This document shows positions 25,532 to 33,676 of a stretch of 64,000 nucleotides of DNA, in pieces (positions within the stretch are counted from its first letter, which is position 1; every line of letters begins with the position of its first letter). Under the pieces are notes generated by a model that was given only the letters and a program-made list of their open reading frames with translations, did no database searches and was not told where the DNA came from. The translations under genes were made by a program, and so were the position numbers. Location of the stretch: contig NZ_FOFU01000006.1 of assembly GCF_900111035.1 (NCBI RefSeq), positions 62,001 to 126,000 of the forward strand, in the 5' to 3' direction. The stretch comes from Treponema bryantii. GTDB taxonomy: Bacteria; Spirochaetota; Spirochaetia; Treponematales; Treponemataceae.

Positions 25532-26659
25532 ATGAAAAGAAAAAGTTTGATTATCACATTGTTAATTTTAGGTTCAATTCTTTTTGCTAATGGTTGGGAT
25601 GTTCAGGAATATCCATATGATTTATATGTATATTATATTGTAACAAAGGCCCCAGAAAAATATGAAAATTTAATAGGTTCTTCAGTAGTGGCCGTGACAT
25701 CTCATAGACATGGAGATTTTGGAAATGCATTTAATTCTTCCTGTAAATCAGGGGTTATAGAATTTCTTGAAAATGAAGATTTTGTAATAGACAAAATGGA
25801 TGGTATAGATTCCACTTTTCTTTCTAAATCTTTTATTGAAAAATATTTTCCGGAAGTTTTATGTGCAGACATTTCTGTTTCAAAAGAAGATCTGTCATAT
25901 ATTTGGGAAAATTTAAGTTCTAAATATGTTGGATTTTCTGATATGAAGAAACGAGGCTTAAATAAAAAGAAATTTAATAAAATAAAAAATACTTCCGAAC
26001 TAAAAGCATTATTTGATAAATACATGGAAGACTGTCACTTTGATATGAAAATACGAGAGTTTACGTATTATCAGGAAACAGCCTATGATGAAGGATGTAA
26101 AAAAAGTAAGGATCAGCGTGATATATATTTTGAACAAGAAACATCAAATGCATATTATGTAAGATTTACAAGTTGTGTAGAAGCTAATGCAAATTATTTT
26201 ACAAATTTAGAAGCAGTTGGAGTAATAGGTAGAAATAAAGAATTTATTATTCTTGATGCAAGATCGAATTATGGTGGTTCAAATTATGTTCAAGAAAAAT
26301 TGCAAAAAATTTTAAATCTTGAAAAATATAAAGGTACTGTAATTGTTTTACAGGATAACTGGAGTACTAGTTCAGGAGAGGTCTGGTCTATTTTTGGTAA
26401 TGAGAAATCACAATTTAAGACATTGCTTGTTGGAACTCATTCAGGTGGTATGCAGAATTATGATCGTTCTAATACTATTAAAAATGATGACCTTAATATT
26501 GAAATTTCCTTTGGCTCAAAATACTTAGGAAAAATTCTTCCAAAGAACTATCTTGGCGAAGGAAAGGGATATGAACCAGACATTTGGGCAACTACAGAAA
26601 CTATGGCTTCTGTGCTTACAGGGCTTGGAGTAGATGTGACTGGAATTACCTTTCAATAA
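25532..26659 (+). CDS. S41 family (tail-specific-like) protease, secreted
   Basis: 375 residues with a signal peptide (LLILGSILFANG). The C-terminal half matches S41: FIILDARSNYGGSN (about 236-249) corresponds to the D-x-R-x-N-x-G-G strand, and VIVLQDNWSTSSGEVW (about 270-285) holds the nucleophile Ser in STSSGE. The downstream THSGGM glycine turn is also typical. The N-terminal 110 residues are a separate unknown domain (PEKYENLIG). There is no PDZ domain. AAGGAGAATG precedes the start. A truncated paralogue lies immediately downstream. Confidence 0.78.
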   Translation: MKRKSLIITLLILGSILFANGWDVQEYPYDLYVYYIVTKAPEKYENLIGSSVVAVTSHRHGDFGNAFNSSCKSGVIEFLENEDFVIDKMDGIDSTFLSKSFIEKYFPEVLCADISVSKEDLSYIWENLSSKYVGFSDMKKRGLNKKKFNKIKNTSELKALFDKYMEDCHFDMKIREFTYYQETAYDEGCKKSKDQRDIYFEQETSNAYYVRFTSCVEANANYFTNLEAVGVIGRNKEFIILDARSNYGGSNYVQEKLQKILNLEKYKGTVIVLQDNWSTSSGEVWSIFGNEKSQFKTLLVGTHSGGMQNYDRSNTIKNDDLNIEISFGSKYLGKILPKNYLGEGKGYEPDIWATTETMASVLTGLGVDVTGITFQ

Positions 26660-26660
26660 A

Positions 26661-26691
26661 CTAACAGTTAGTAGTTATGACCAAGGTCATA
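26661..26691. promoter_or_regulatory. Two adjacent palindromes between the S41 copies
   Basis: CTAAC-a-GTTAG (26661-26671) begins two bases after the S41 stop, and TATGACC-aa-GGTCATA (26676-26691) follows. Both are perfect. They lie 70-100 bases upstream of the duplicate promoter and could be operators. Confidence 0.45.
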
Positions 26692-26761
26692 TCAAATATT
26701 TAGTAGTTTAACCTTTTTATGACTATAGTACTATTTTAAAAAATAATATTTCGTTATCATC

Positions 26762-26790
26762 TTGTAAACTTACTAATGATGGATTATTAT
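26762..26790 (+). promoter_or_regulatory. Duplicated promoter of the truncated S41 copy
   Basis: TTGTAA, 17-base spacer, TATTAT. The stretch CTTGTAAACTTACTA is identical to that upstream of the full-length gene, and similarity continues to the start codon, so the duplication included the control region. Confidence 0.55.
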
Positions 26791-26817
26791 AAAAGTATCA
26801 TAAAAAGGATTAAAAAA

Positions 26818-27204
26818 ATGAATATTAAAAAAATTTTATTTCTTTTAATGTTGGTTGGATTGGGTTCATCTGCTTTTTCAAATAACTGGAAGCTTGAAGA
26901 GAAGGATTATCAGAGCAACAAGTATTACAAAATTATTCAAGCACCTGAAAAATATGAAAACCTGATTGGTACTTTTGTTTATAGTTACAAATCAAACAAT
27001 AGCTATAAAAACTTATTTACAATTCCATGTAAAGAGCGAATACTGTATTATCTTCAGAATGAAAATTTTGAAGTAATTAAACATGATGGAATTACAAATA
27101 TCTTTTTACCAATTGAATTTCTAAATGAAGATATTGATGTGTCAAAAAGAGGATTTGATTCCCATGCTTTGTTTATTTGTTCTAAAACACACAGATATTT
27201 GTAA
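26818..27204 (+). pseudogene. 3'-truncated paralogue of the upstream S41-like gene
   Basis: 128 residues from the ATG with an AAAGGAT site. It has a signal peptide (VGLGSSAFSNNW) and then aligns with the N-terminal domain of the neighbouring protease: both contain APEKYENLIG, a conserved Cys before an I/V-xx-L-xNE-F segment, then DGI, and D-I-x-VSK. Similarity stops just after DVSK and the frame ends 23 bases inside the convergent HAD gene. The whole protease domain is missing. It may be a dead remnant or may still export the N-terminal domain alone. Confidence 0.7.
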
Positions 27205-27829
27205 GTTGTGAAACATTTTCTGCAATAAAGTCGGCACCAGCGGCATTAAGTTCTTCAAGGCTTCCATAACCAAAAAGAACTCCGCAGGATTTAATGCCGA
27301 CTTTTTTTGCGCCCAGAATATCGTGCTTCCGGTCTCCAACCATTAGAATTTTTGATTTATCTGAAATATTATTTCGTTCGATGGCGTACGCTATAACTTC
27401 ATCTTTTTTACTGCGGGTTTCGTCCATTTTACTTCCACAGATATTTTCAAAATACTTTGAAAGACCAAAATGCTCTATAATGCGTACAGAGTATTCTTCT
27501 GGTTTAGAGGTTGCAACAACGAGTTTTTTACCTTTATTTTTAAGTTCTGCAAGTAATTCAGGAATTCCAGGATAAACTGAATTTTCAAGAAGTCCTTTTT
27601 CAGCAAAATATTCGCGATATTTTTTTACGCCTTCAGATGCTTTTTCTTCTGAAAATCCAAACTGTGTTTTGAAAGTTTCTGGAAGTGGAGGTCCAATAAA
27701 TGAACAAAGTTTTTCATAAGAAGGAATTTCAATACCAAAATATTTAAGAGCATGTATAAATGAATTTGTGATTCCCAAAGCAGGATCTGTGAGGGTTCCA
27801 TCTAAATCAAAAAAAATATAATCAAACAT
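27182..27829 (-). CDS. HAD family hydrolase (phosphoglycolate phosphatase-like)
   Basis: 215 residues. HAD motif I FFDLDGTLTDP (about 6-16), motif II VVATSKPEE (Thr/Ser about 106), motif III Lys in the DETRSKKDEV region, and motif IV MVGDRKHDILGAKKVG (about 164-179) are present. The helical cap of the phosphoglycolate phosphatase group lies between. Substrate is probably a small phosphorylated metabolite. Its 3' end overlaps the truncated S41 copy. Confidence 0.9.
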   Translation of the reverse strand: MFDYIFFDLDGTLTDPALGITNSFIHALKYFGIEIPSYEKLCSFIGPPLPETFKTQFGFSEEKASEGVKKYREYFAEKGLLENSVYPGIPELLAELKNKGKKLVVATSKPEEYSVRIIEHFGLSKYFENICGSKMDETRSKKDEVIAYAIERNNISDKSKILMVGDRKHDILGAKKVGIKSCGVLFGYGSLEELNAAGADFIAENVSQLTNICVF

Positions 27830-27831
27830 AA

Positions 27832-28140
27832 TTAAACAAGAAAAAATTCTGCTGCAAAAACTACCACACAGCAGGCACAGGCTACAGGAAAAAGTCCAGC
27901 TCCAAAATATGAAAGTAAGATACCAATTACAAGTGCAATAATTCCTGCAACAGGAGATTGAGTTGCTTCAACAATAGCAGGGAATGTCATTACTGCAAGT
28001 GTAATATATGGCACATAATATAAAAACGATCGGATAAAGCGGTTTTTTATTGGTTTACGAATCAGGGTAAGTGGAAGTACACGAATCAGATATGAAACAA
28101 TAAATGCAGTAAAAATTGAAATATATATGTAAAGAGACAT
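27832..28140 (-). CDS. azlD: AzlD family small membrane protein
   Basis: 102 residues with four hydrophobic segments and the family segment YLIRVLPLTLIRKPI near the N-terminus. Partner of AzlC in branched-chain amino acid export. Shares one base with the azlC stop (TAATG), so the two are coupled. Confidence 0.9.
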   Translation of the reverse strand: MSLYIYISIFTAFIVSYLIRVLPLTLIRKPIKNRFIRSFLYYVPYITLAVMTFPAIVEATQSPVAGIIALVIGILLSYFGAGLFPVACACCVVVFAAEFFLV

Positions 28141-28841
28141 TATTCATCCTCCGGAATTGGCTTAACAAGTGCAACAATCGAAGAAATCACTACAGTAAGA
28201 ATGATAGTTCTTGTGCCTCCAGAAAGCTCTTTGACAACAGGAATAATCGAGAAAGCATAGCTTGCAGCAAAGCTTATAAGTACAGAAATCATTATTACAA
28301 TGTTCTTCTTTGCTGGTGGTACGATAATTGCAAGGAACATACCGTAAAGGGCTACAGAGAGAGCACTTACAACGCGGGCAGGTAAAAAGTTTCCTGCTAT
28401 GATTCCCAGTGATGTTCCAAGGCTCCAGAGTGGAATTGCAACTAATAAAGCACCATAATTGTAAACAGGATTGATATATCCTGGACGTGCGATTGTTATT
28501 CCAAATATTTCGTCTGTTATGCCAAAACCTATTAAAAATCGATGAATTAACGGTGTTTTTGGGTCAAAACGCTGTGTAAGAGCGGTGCTCATAAGCAGAT
28601 AGCGGGCATTTACTACAAGTGTGATTAAAGCAATTTCTAAGAAGGCTGCTGAAGCTTGAATTGAGGTGAACAGTGCATATTCACCGGCTGAAGCTACACA
28701 GAAAAAGCTTGCAATAAAACCCTGAATTGGTGTGAGACCGGCATTTCTTGCCACTATTCCAAGAGAAAAGGCTACTGCAAAATAACCTAATCCAATCGGC
28801 ACACCATCGCGCATTCCTTCAAGAAAAACTTTATTTTTCAT
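28140..28841 (-). CDS. azlC: AzlC family branched-chain amino acid exporter subunit
   Basis: About 233 residues, six to seven membrane segments, with the family opening GMRDGVPIGLGYFAVAFSLGI and GITDEIFGI in the middle. A longer frame to 28892 adds a basic peptide encoded by a dispersed repeat, so that start is rejected. The ATG at 28841 has GGTGGGA upstream. Works with AzlD to export branched-chain amino acids or analogues. Confidence 0.9.
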   Translation of the reverse strand: MKNKVFLEGMRDGVPIGLGYFAVAFSLGIVARNAGLTPIQGFIASFFCVASAGEYALFTSIQASAAFLEIALITLVVNARYLLMSTALTQRFDPKTPLIHRFLIGFGITDEIFGITIARPGYINPVYNYGALLVAIPLWSLGTSLGIIAGNFLPARVVSALSVALYGMFLAIIVPPAKKNIVIMISVLISFAASYAFSIIPVVKELSGGTRTIILTVVISSIVALVKPIPEDE

Positions 28842-28857
28842 AATCCCACCACAAAAT

Positions 28858-28914
28858 GGATTGCTTCGTCGCTGCGCTCCTCGCAATGACATATTGTATT
28901 GCGTTTTGCAATGA
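28858..28914. repeat. Dispersed palindromic repeat (SLRGAQRRSNPF-encoding type)
   Basis: GC-rich unit GGATTGCTTCGTCGCTGCGC...CTCGCAATGAC followed by a degenerate second copy of the GCAATGACG end. Its minus strand reads as the peptide SLRGAQRRSNPF, a well-known artefact of interspersed repeats in many bacterial genomes. It lies between the azlC start and the terminator of the DHH gene. Confidence 0.7.
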
Positions 28915-28919
28915 CGAAA

Positions 28920-28945
28920 ATGGGCTGTCTTTTCAGACAGCCCAT
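28920..28945 (-). terminator. Terminator of the DHH phosphoesterase gene
   Basis: Perfect 11-base arms ATGGGCTGTCT / AGACAGCCCAT with a 4-base loop; TTTTC follows on the minus strand. 35 bases after the DHH stop. Confidence 0.75.
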
Positions 28946-28979
28946 TAATTGTATCAATTATTTAATCTTTTGCCAAATT

Positions 28980-29906
28980 CTAAGCGTTTGCCATTTCCTT
29001 CAATTCGGCAAGCATTTTAGGAAGTTCAGTTTCCATATTTTCATTAGTAAACTGACAGGTTCCAACTTTTTCGTGTCCGCCTCCGCCATATTTAAGCATA
29101 AGGCTTCCAACGTTAACTTTGCTTGTTTTGTTCAGAATACTGTATCCGACTGCTGCAGAACAGCCTTGACCACCACGGCCGCTTACAATCCATGCAGAAA
29201 TATTCTGATCAGGATACATACTGTAAATCATAAAGCGATTCCCGGTATAAATAGGATCTACACCACGCAAATCTGAAATAATCAGGTTTCCATCAACAAC
29301 AGTGTGAGCTTTTACCATTTCTTTGAATTTTTCTGTCTGCTCGTTATAAACTTCAATGCGTTCCTTTACGTCTGGTATTGCAAGAATTTCTTCGGTAGAT
29401 TTATCGCGGCAGGCAACCATAAGTTTTTCCATCAGCTGATAGTTAGAAACTGTGAATTCACGCCAGCGTCCAAGTCCTGTTCTTGGGTCCATCAGGAATC
29501 CTACCAGAATCCAGCCTTTAGGATTTTGAATTTCGTCAATTGTAAGATTACCTGAGTCTACTTTGTCTACTGCAACCATGATATCATCGAAATTAGGGAA
29601 CTTTTCTTTTCCGCCATAATATTCATAAATAATTCGGGCACAAGAAGGAGTAATGCGGCTTTCTCCCTTATATTTTCCTTCAAGCTGATTTCGTTCAAAT
29701 TCACTTGAATGATGGTCAAACCAGAGACCACAGCCTTCTACAAAAGGAACGTTAGCAAGACAGTCATTGCTGTCGATTGGAATAAGTCCGTCCTGCAAAT
29801 CTTTTGGATGTGCGAACTTCCAGTGATCAATAATTCCTGCTTCAAGGAGTAATGCACCACAAGCTAATCCGTCAAAATCTGAACGTGTTACAAGTCTCAT
29901 ACCCAT
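28980..29906 (-). CDS. DHH family phosphoesterase
   Basis: About 308 residues. The DHH domain has TRSDFDGLACGALL (metal-binding Asp residues) and WFDHHSSEF (the DHH motif). The DHHA1-type C-terminal domain ends with YGGGGHEKVGTCQF. The family includes nanoRNases, exopolyphosphatases and cyclic-dinucleotide phosphodiesterases; which one applies cannot be told. The frame opens at 29936, but GAGGG eight bases before the ATG at 29906 supports the shorter form, beginning MGMRLVTRSD. Confidence 0.88.
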   Translation of the reverse strand: MGMRLVTRSDFDGLACGALLLEAGIIDHWKFAHPKDLQDGLIPIDSNDCLANVPFVEGCGLWFDHHSSEFERNQLEGKYKGESRITPSCARIIYEYYGGKEKFPNFDDIMVAVDKVDSGNLTIDEIQNPKGWILVGFLMDPRTGLGRWREFTVSNYQLMEKLMVACRDKSTEEILAIPDVKERIEVYNEQTEKFKEMVKAHTVVDGNLIISDLRGVDPIYTGNRFMIYSMYPDQNISAWIVSGRGGQGCSAAVGYSILNKTSKVNVGSLMLKYGGGGHEKVGTCQFTNENMETELPKMLAELKEMANA

Positions 29907-30147
29907 ATAGTTAACCCTCGAAATATAAATATTCATTTATATTTTAACAGACAAATTCCAAAAAAGATATTTAAAAATTTAAAAAATGCATAGGGGATTT
30001 ATCTTACTGTATGCAATTAAATCGTGTAAAACATAAGAGGGTTTCCGTATCTTCCCTTGAAAACCATAAATTTCATTTGAAATTTTTTAGGGATGGAAAT
30101 AATAATAAACTCATAAATTAAAGTTTTCATTTAGGAGGATTAAAAAA

Positions 30148-30660
30148 ATGAAAAAGTTTAGATTGCATATTGGAGTAATTTCTTTGCTCCTGGCTATGGT
30201 ATTCGTTGGATGCTCTAACGGAAGTAATGAATCTATTGAAGCTCCTATAGACAATGGTGGAGAACAGACAGTAGAGTGGGATGGTGTAATTGATCTTACC
30301 GGAAAGACAGTAAAGAATGCTAATGCATTTGCTGCTGCTTATGGTGGATTTGTAATTGATTTTGGAAGAACTGTAGATGTATCAGGTTATTCAAAACTTG
30401 AAGTTAAAGCAAAATTCTATGATGCGGATAATACAGAAATCACTGCAGATTGGGGATTAGGACAGTTTATTGTACTTGATGATCCAGCCGGAGATTGGCA
30501 GGCTAATGCAATTAAGACACAGTATAATCTTGGTATGCAGAACTGGGATCCAATTAATACAGAAAATTTAGCTTCGACATCAGCTAAAGCACTTGTAGTA
30601 CAGAATTCTTCTGCAGCTGTAAAGTACATAGAAGTTACTTCAATCAAATTTGTAAAATAA
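30148..30660 (+). CDS. Lipoprotein of unknown function, beta-rich
   Basis: 170 residues with a clear lipoprotein signal ending FVGC (Cys22) and a short Ser/Glu/Asn linker. The rest alternates strands with motifs such as GKTVKNANAFAAAYGG and YIEVTSIKFV, reminiscent of a jelly-roll carbohydrate-binding module. That is a guess from pattern only. An excellent AGGAGG site precedes the ATG. It is flanked by its own terminator, so it is probably monocistronic and surface-exposed. Confidence 0.75.
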   Translation: MKKFRLHIGVISLLLAMVFVGCSNGSNESIEAPIDNGGEQTVEWDGVIDLTGKTVKNANAFAAAYGGFVIDFGRTVDVSGYSKLEVKAKFYDADNTEITADWGLGQFIVLDDPAGDWQANAIKTQYNLGMQNWDPINTENLASTSAKALVVQNSSAAVKYIEVTSIKFVK

Positions 30661-30680
30661 TAATTTAAGGACACTTGTCG

Positions 30681-30724
30681 GGATTGTCAGTAAGAAATCA
30701 GCTTCTAACTGGCAATCCTTTTTA
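30681..30724 (+). terminator. Terminator of the lipoprotein gene
   Basis: GGATTGtCAGT / ACTGgCAATCC with a 16-base loop and TTTTT. Confidence 0.8.
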
Positions 30725-30766
30725 TATAATAAAGTTAAATTACTTTTCTAACCTTCTACCTTGTGG

Positions 30767-30772
30767 TATAGT
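30767..30772 (+). promoter_or_regulatory. mnmA -10 box, possibly leaderless
   Basis: TATAGT seven bases before the mnmA ATG, with only AGG as a possible ribosome site. The transcription start would lie at or beside the ATG. Confidence 0.4.
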
Positions 30773-30779
30773 AGGCAAT

Positions 30780-31958
30780 ATGAAATACGAAATGCAGGAA
30801 ATGCCTAAGGCGGGCGACACAGTAGTTGTAGGAATGTCTGGTGGAGTTGATTCCACACTTACAGCACTTCTTCTTTTACAGAGAGGATGTAAGGTTATAG
30901 GCGCAACTATGTCGCTTTGGGATGGAAGCCTCCCGGAAATTCATACAGGAACAAAAACTCGGGAAGCTTGTTTTGGACCTGGTGAAGAAGAGAACATTGA
31001 AGAATGTAAACGTTTTTGTGAAGCACATGGAATCGAATATCATGTAATCGATGTAAAAGAAACTTACAAAAACGAGATTCTTGAATACTTCAAAAACGAA
31101 TATCGAAATGGAAGAACACCTAATCCTTGTATCCGCTGCAATATGCTGATTAAATTCGGTGCACTTCTTGCAGGAATTGAAAAGCTTGGAATCAAATATG
31201 ATTATTTCTGTACCGGGCATTATGCGAAAATTGTTCGTCCGGAAACAGGAGTTTTTGGTTCTGATAAAAGGCCTTGTATGATTGCCGGGGCTGAAGATGT
31301 TTCAAAAGATCAGACATACTTTTTGTATCGTGTGCCTTCTGAAACACTGGAAAAAGTACGTTTTCCTTTAGCAGCTATGAAAAAGGCTGATGTTTTTGCT
31401 CTTGCAAAAGAAGCCGGGCTTGAAGCTGCAAATCGTGAAGAAAGCCAGGATTTTATTGGTGAAGAGTATTTTGATGTACTGTTTGCTGATAAGCCTTCTG
31501 TACCGGGTGATATTATTGATCTTGATGGTCATGTTCTTGGTAAACACAGAGGAATTGAACATTACACTGTTGGACAGCGCCGTGGTCTTGGTGTAGCTGT
31601 TAATTATCCTGTTTATGTACATTCAATTGATGCTAAGAATAATCTGGTAGTTTTAGCTCCAAACGAAGCTCTCAATTCAAATGCTTTAATTGCAGATGAT
31701 TTTGTATGGCCGGCTGGTGTAGAACCTTCTGAACCTATTGATGTAATGGTAAAAATCAGACTGGCAAGTAAGCCTGCTGCAGCCCGTATTGAGCGTTATA
31801 CTTGTGATGCTGAAGAAGCAGCTAAGTATCGCGGACGGCCATGGAAGATTACTTTTGCAGAGCCACAAAGAGCAGTTGCGCCTGGACAATCTGCCGTTCT
31901 GTATAAAGACGGTGTAATTGTCGGTGGCGGTGTAATTTATAAGGCTTTTACAGTTTAA
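30780..31958 (+). CDS. mnmA: tRNA-specific 2-thiouridylase MnmA, variant active site
   Basis: 392 residues. Thiolates U34 of tRNAs for Lys, Glu and Gln. The PP-loop GMSGGVDSTLTALLL (about 18-32) and the first catalytic region TPNPCIRCNMLIKFG (about 121-135, here with a CxxC) are present, as are YFCTGHYAKI and the C-terminal VGQRRGLGV domain. The usual second catalytic cysteine loop (SQGICFIG in the family) reads ESQDFIGEEYF: two residues are lost and the Cys is absent. The frame opens upstream at 30675, inside the previous terminator; the ATG at 30780 begins the conserved protein. Overlaps the convergent amidohydrolase by 11 bases. Confidence 0.92.
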   Translation: MKYEMQEMPKAGDTVVVGMSGGVDSTLTALLLLQRGCKVIGATMSLWDGSLPEIHTGTKTREACFGPGEEENIEECKRFCEAHGIEYHVIDVKETYKNEILEYFKNEYRNGRTPNPCIRCNMLIKFGALLAGIEKLGIKYDYFCTGHYAKIVRPETGVFGSDKRPCMIAGAEDVSKDQTYFLYRVPSETLEKVRFPLAAMKKADVFALAKEAGLEAANREESQDFIGEEYFDVLFADKPSVPGDIIDLDGHVLGKHRGIEHYTVGQRRGLGVAVNYPVYVHSIDAKNNLVVLAPNEALNSNALIADDFVWPAGVEPSEPIDVMVKIRLASKPAAARIERYTCDAEEAAKYRGRPWKITFAEPQRAVAPGQSAVLYKDGVIVGGGVIYKAFTV

Positions 31959-32730
31959 GTAATTTTTCTGCGTTCTTGTGGAAAATCATATCGCGTTCTT
32001 CTTCCGTCAAATCAAGACGGTTGAAGCGTTCGAGTTCTCCTTCATGATCCCACATTGGGAAATCAGAACCAAACAGGAATTTTTCAACTCCATGTGCGCG
32101 AATCATTTCATTTGCTTTTTCAACTGGAAGCCATTCAAGAGTACTTGAGGTGTCAAAATAAACATCTTCACCAGCAAGATATTCCATTGATTTATCCCAT
32201 TCAGAATAGCCGCCAAAGTGAGCTGCAATCAGTGTGAGTTTTGGATGTTTTTTATGAAGATTTAAGATGCGCTGAGGACCAGAAAAATCATAACGTTTAT
32301 CACCAGCATGTATAATAAGTGGTAATTCAAGATCAGTCATAATATCATAAACAGAATCCATACGTGCTGCATCAATCTGGAACATCTGGAAATCAGAATG
32401 AAGTTTAACACCACGAAGGCCAGCTGCCTTAATTCTGTGTAATTCTGCTTCGTAATTATCATAATCAGGATGCATTGTTCCAAAGCCAATAAATTCCGGA
32501 TGTTCTTCACATTGTTCAATAATGAAATTATTTGAAGGCTCAACCTGCATTGCCTTTGTTGCAACCGGTAAAACTACATATTTAGAAACACCGATTTTAG
32601 AACCGCTTTCAAGAAGTTCTTCAGGGCTTCCATGATATTTCATTGGATAGTTGTAAAAATCGCCGACGCTTTTAGAAGCTTTTTCAGCGATTTTTGCAGG
32701 ATAAATGTGACAATGGAAATCAATAATCAT
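31948..32730 (-). CDS. Amidohydrolase family protein (PF04909 type)
   Basis: 260 residues of metal-dependent TIM-barrel hydrolase. DFHCHIYP (HxH metal ligands), LPLIIHAGDKR (His), LIAAHFGG (His) and FGSDFPMWD (Asp) lie in canonical order. Relatives act as decarboxylases or hydrolases on small organic acids; substrate unknown. No close operon partner: the next gene upstream begins about 40 bases away and encodes a lipoprotein. Confidence 0.88.
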   Translation of the reverse strand: MIIDFHCHIYPAKIAEKASKSVGDFYNYPMKYHGSPEELLESGSKIGVSKYVVLPVATKAMQVEPSNNFIIEQCEEHPEFIGFGTMHPDYDNYEAELHRIKAAGLRGVKLHSDFQMFQIDAARMDSVYDIMTDLELPLIIHAGDKRYDFSGPQRILNLHKKHPKLTLIAAHFGGYSEWDKSMEYLAGEDVYFDTSSTLEWLPVEKANEMIRAHGVEKFLFGSDFPMWDHEGELERFNRLDLTEEERDMIFHKNAEKLLKL

Positions 32731-32770
32731 AACGGGAAAAGAATACTGTTTTAATAAACTTTAGTCAAAT

Positions 32771-33676
32771 TTAATTACTTAAGTATTCCTTAAATTCCGG
32801 ATATTCCTCTACAAAGGCATTTGCAGCTTCCAGATAATTATCCCAGTTTGAGTAAAAGAGTGGAGTCATACCTGGAATTAAAGAAATATCAGTAACGTTC
32901 ATATATTCGTATTTAATGTTGTTTTCATCAAAAAACTTTGAAACACTTTCTACATTATTATAAAGTACGTATCCAATAAAAGTTGAACAGACAAAATCAT
33001 TCAGATAATCATCCTTTTTCTTTCTGTCGACTTTTTTGTTTTTTGCATCTTCAGGATAAATAAGAGTTCCAAACTGTTTGTGATCTTTTGGCGCAAAGAA
33101 TTTTCTTTTAAGGCTGAATATGGCCAGCTTAAAATTTAGGCTTGGAGCATATTTAATGTCGGTACTGTTTTTATAATGTTCTACAAACTGCTGAGTTTTT
33201 TCGAATTCTTCTTCGGTAACTCGTAATCCGTAAGTAATCTGTTCAGATTTAGTTGGATCACAGTTTTTCATATATTTGTTATTTTCCGGAATAGCACATT
33301 CTTCTTCGGCAAACTGGTGTTCACCACCAAGGGTCAGACCATAATAACTATCATCTAGAGAAAAATTAATAGCAGCATGACTTAAATCAGGAACTTCTTC
33401 TGTTTTTGTCATTTTTATGCCACCTTTCAAAAGATTTGCTACATAAAAAGGATTTTTATAAGCAGGGTTATAGAGTCGGAAAAAGATATATTTAAAACTT
33501 CCTTCACATTCTGGAAAAACAACATCATGAGCAACAATAAATGTTGCTTCTTCTGGAGCTCCCGGTTCAATAGCTTCTTTTGCTAAGGAACGAGTTGTTT
33601 TACAGCTCTGAAACGATAAAGAGAGGACAAATAATGCAATGAGAGGAAGATAAGTTTTGGAAATCTTTTTAAACAT
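32771..33676 (-). CDS. Lipoprotein with possible permuted papain-like (NlpC/P60-YiiX-like) fold
   Basis: About 301 residues. The signal peptide ends FQSC (Cys25), a loose spirochaete-style lipobox. A conserved-looking His in DLSHAAINF followed, later in the chain, by DDYLNDFVCSTFIGYVL fits the His-then-Cys order of permuted papain-fold hydrolases. This is pattern-based inference. The frame extends to 33733, but the ATG at 33676 gives a proper signal peptide. It overlaps the dCMP deaminase stop by 8 bases with GGA six bases upstream. Confidence 0.6.
   Translation of the reverse strand: MFKKISKTYLPLIALFVLSLSFQSCKTTRSLAKEAIEPGAPEEATFIVAHDVVFPECEGSFKYIFFRLYNPAYKNPFYVANLLKGGIKMTKTEEVPDLSHAAINFSLDDSYYGLTLGGEHQFAEEECAIPENNKYMKNCDPTKSEQITYGLRVTEEEFEKTQQFVEHYKNSTDIKYAPSLNFKLAIFSLKRKFFAPKDHKQFGTLIYPEDAKNKKVDRKKKDDYLNDFVCSTFIGYVLYNNVESVSKFFDENNIKYEYMNVTDISLIPGMTPLFYSNWDNYLEAANAFVEEYPEFKEYLSN

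Noticed and set aside
28842-28892. N-terminal extension of AzlC
   Set aside because: Encoded by a dispersed repeat; conserved AzlC sequence begins after the ATG at 28841.
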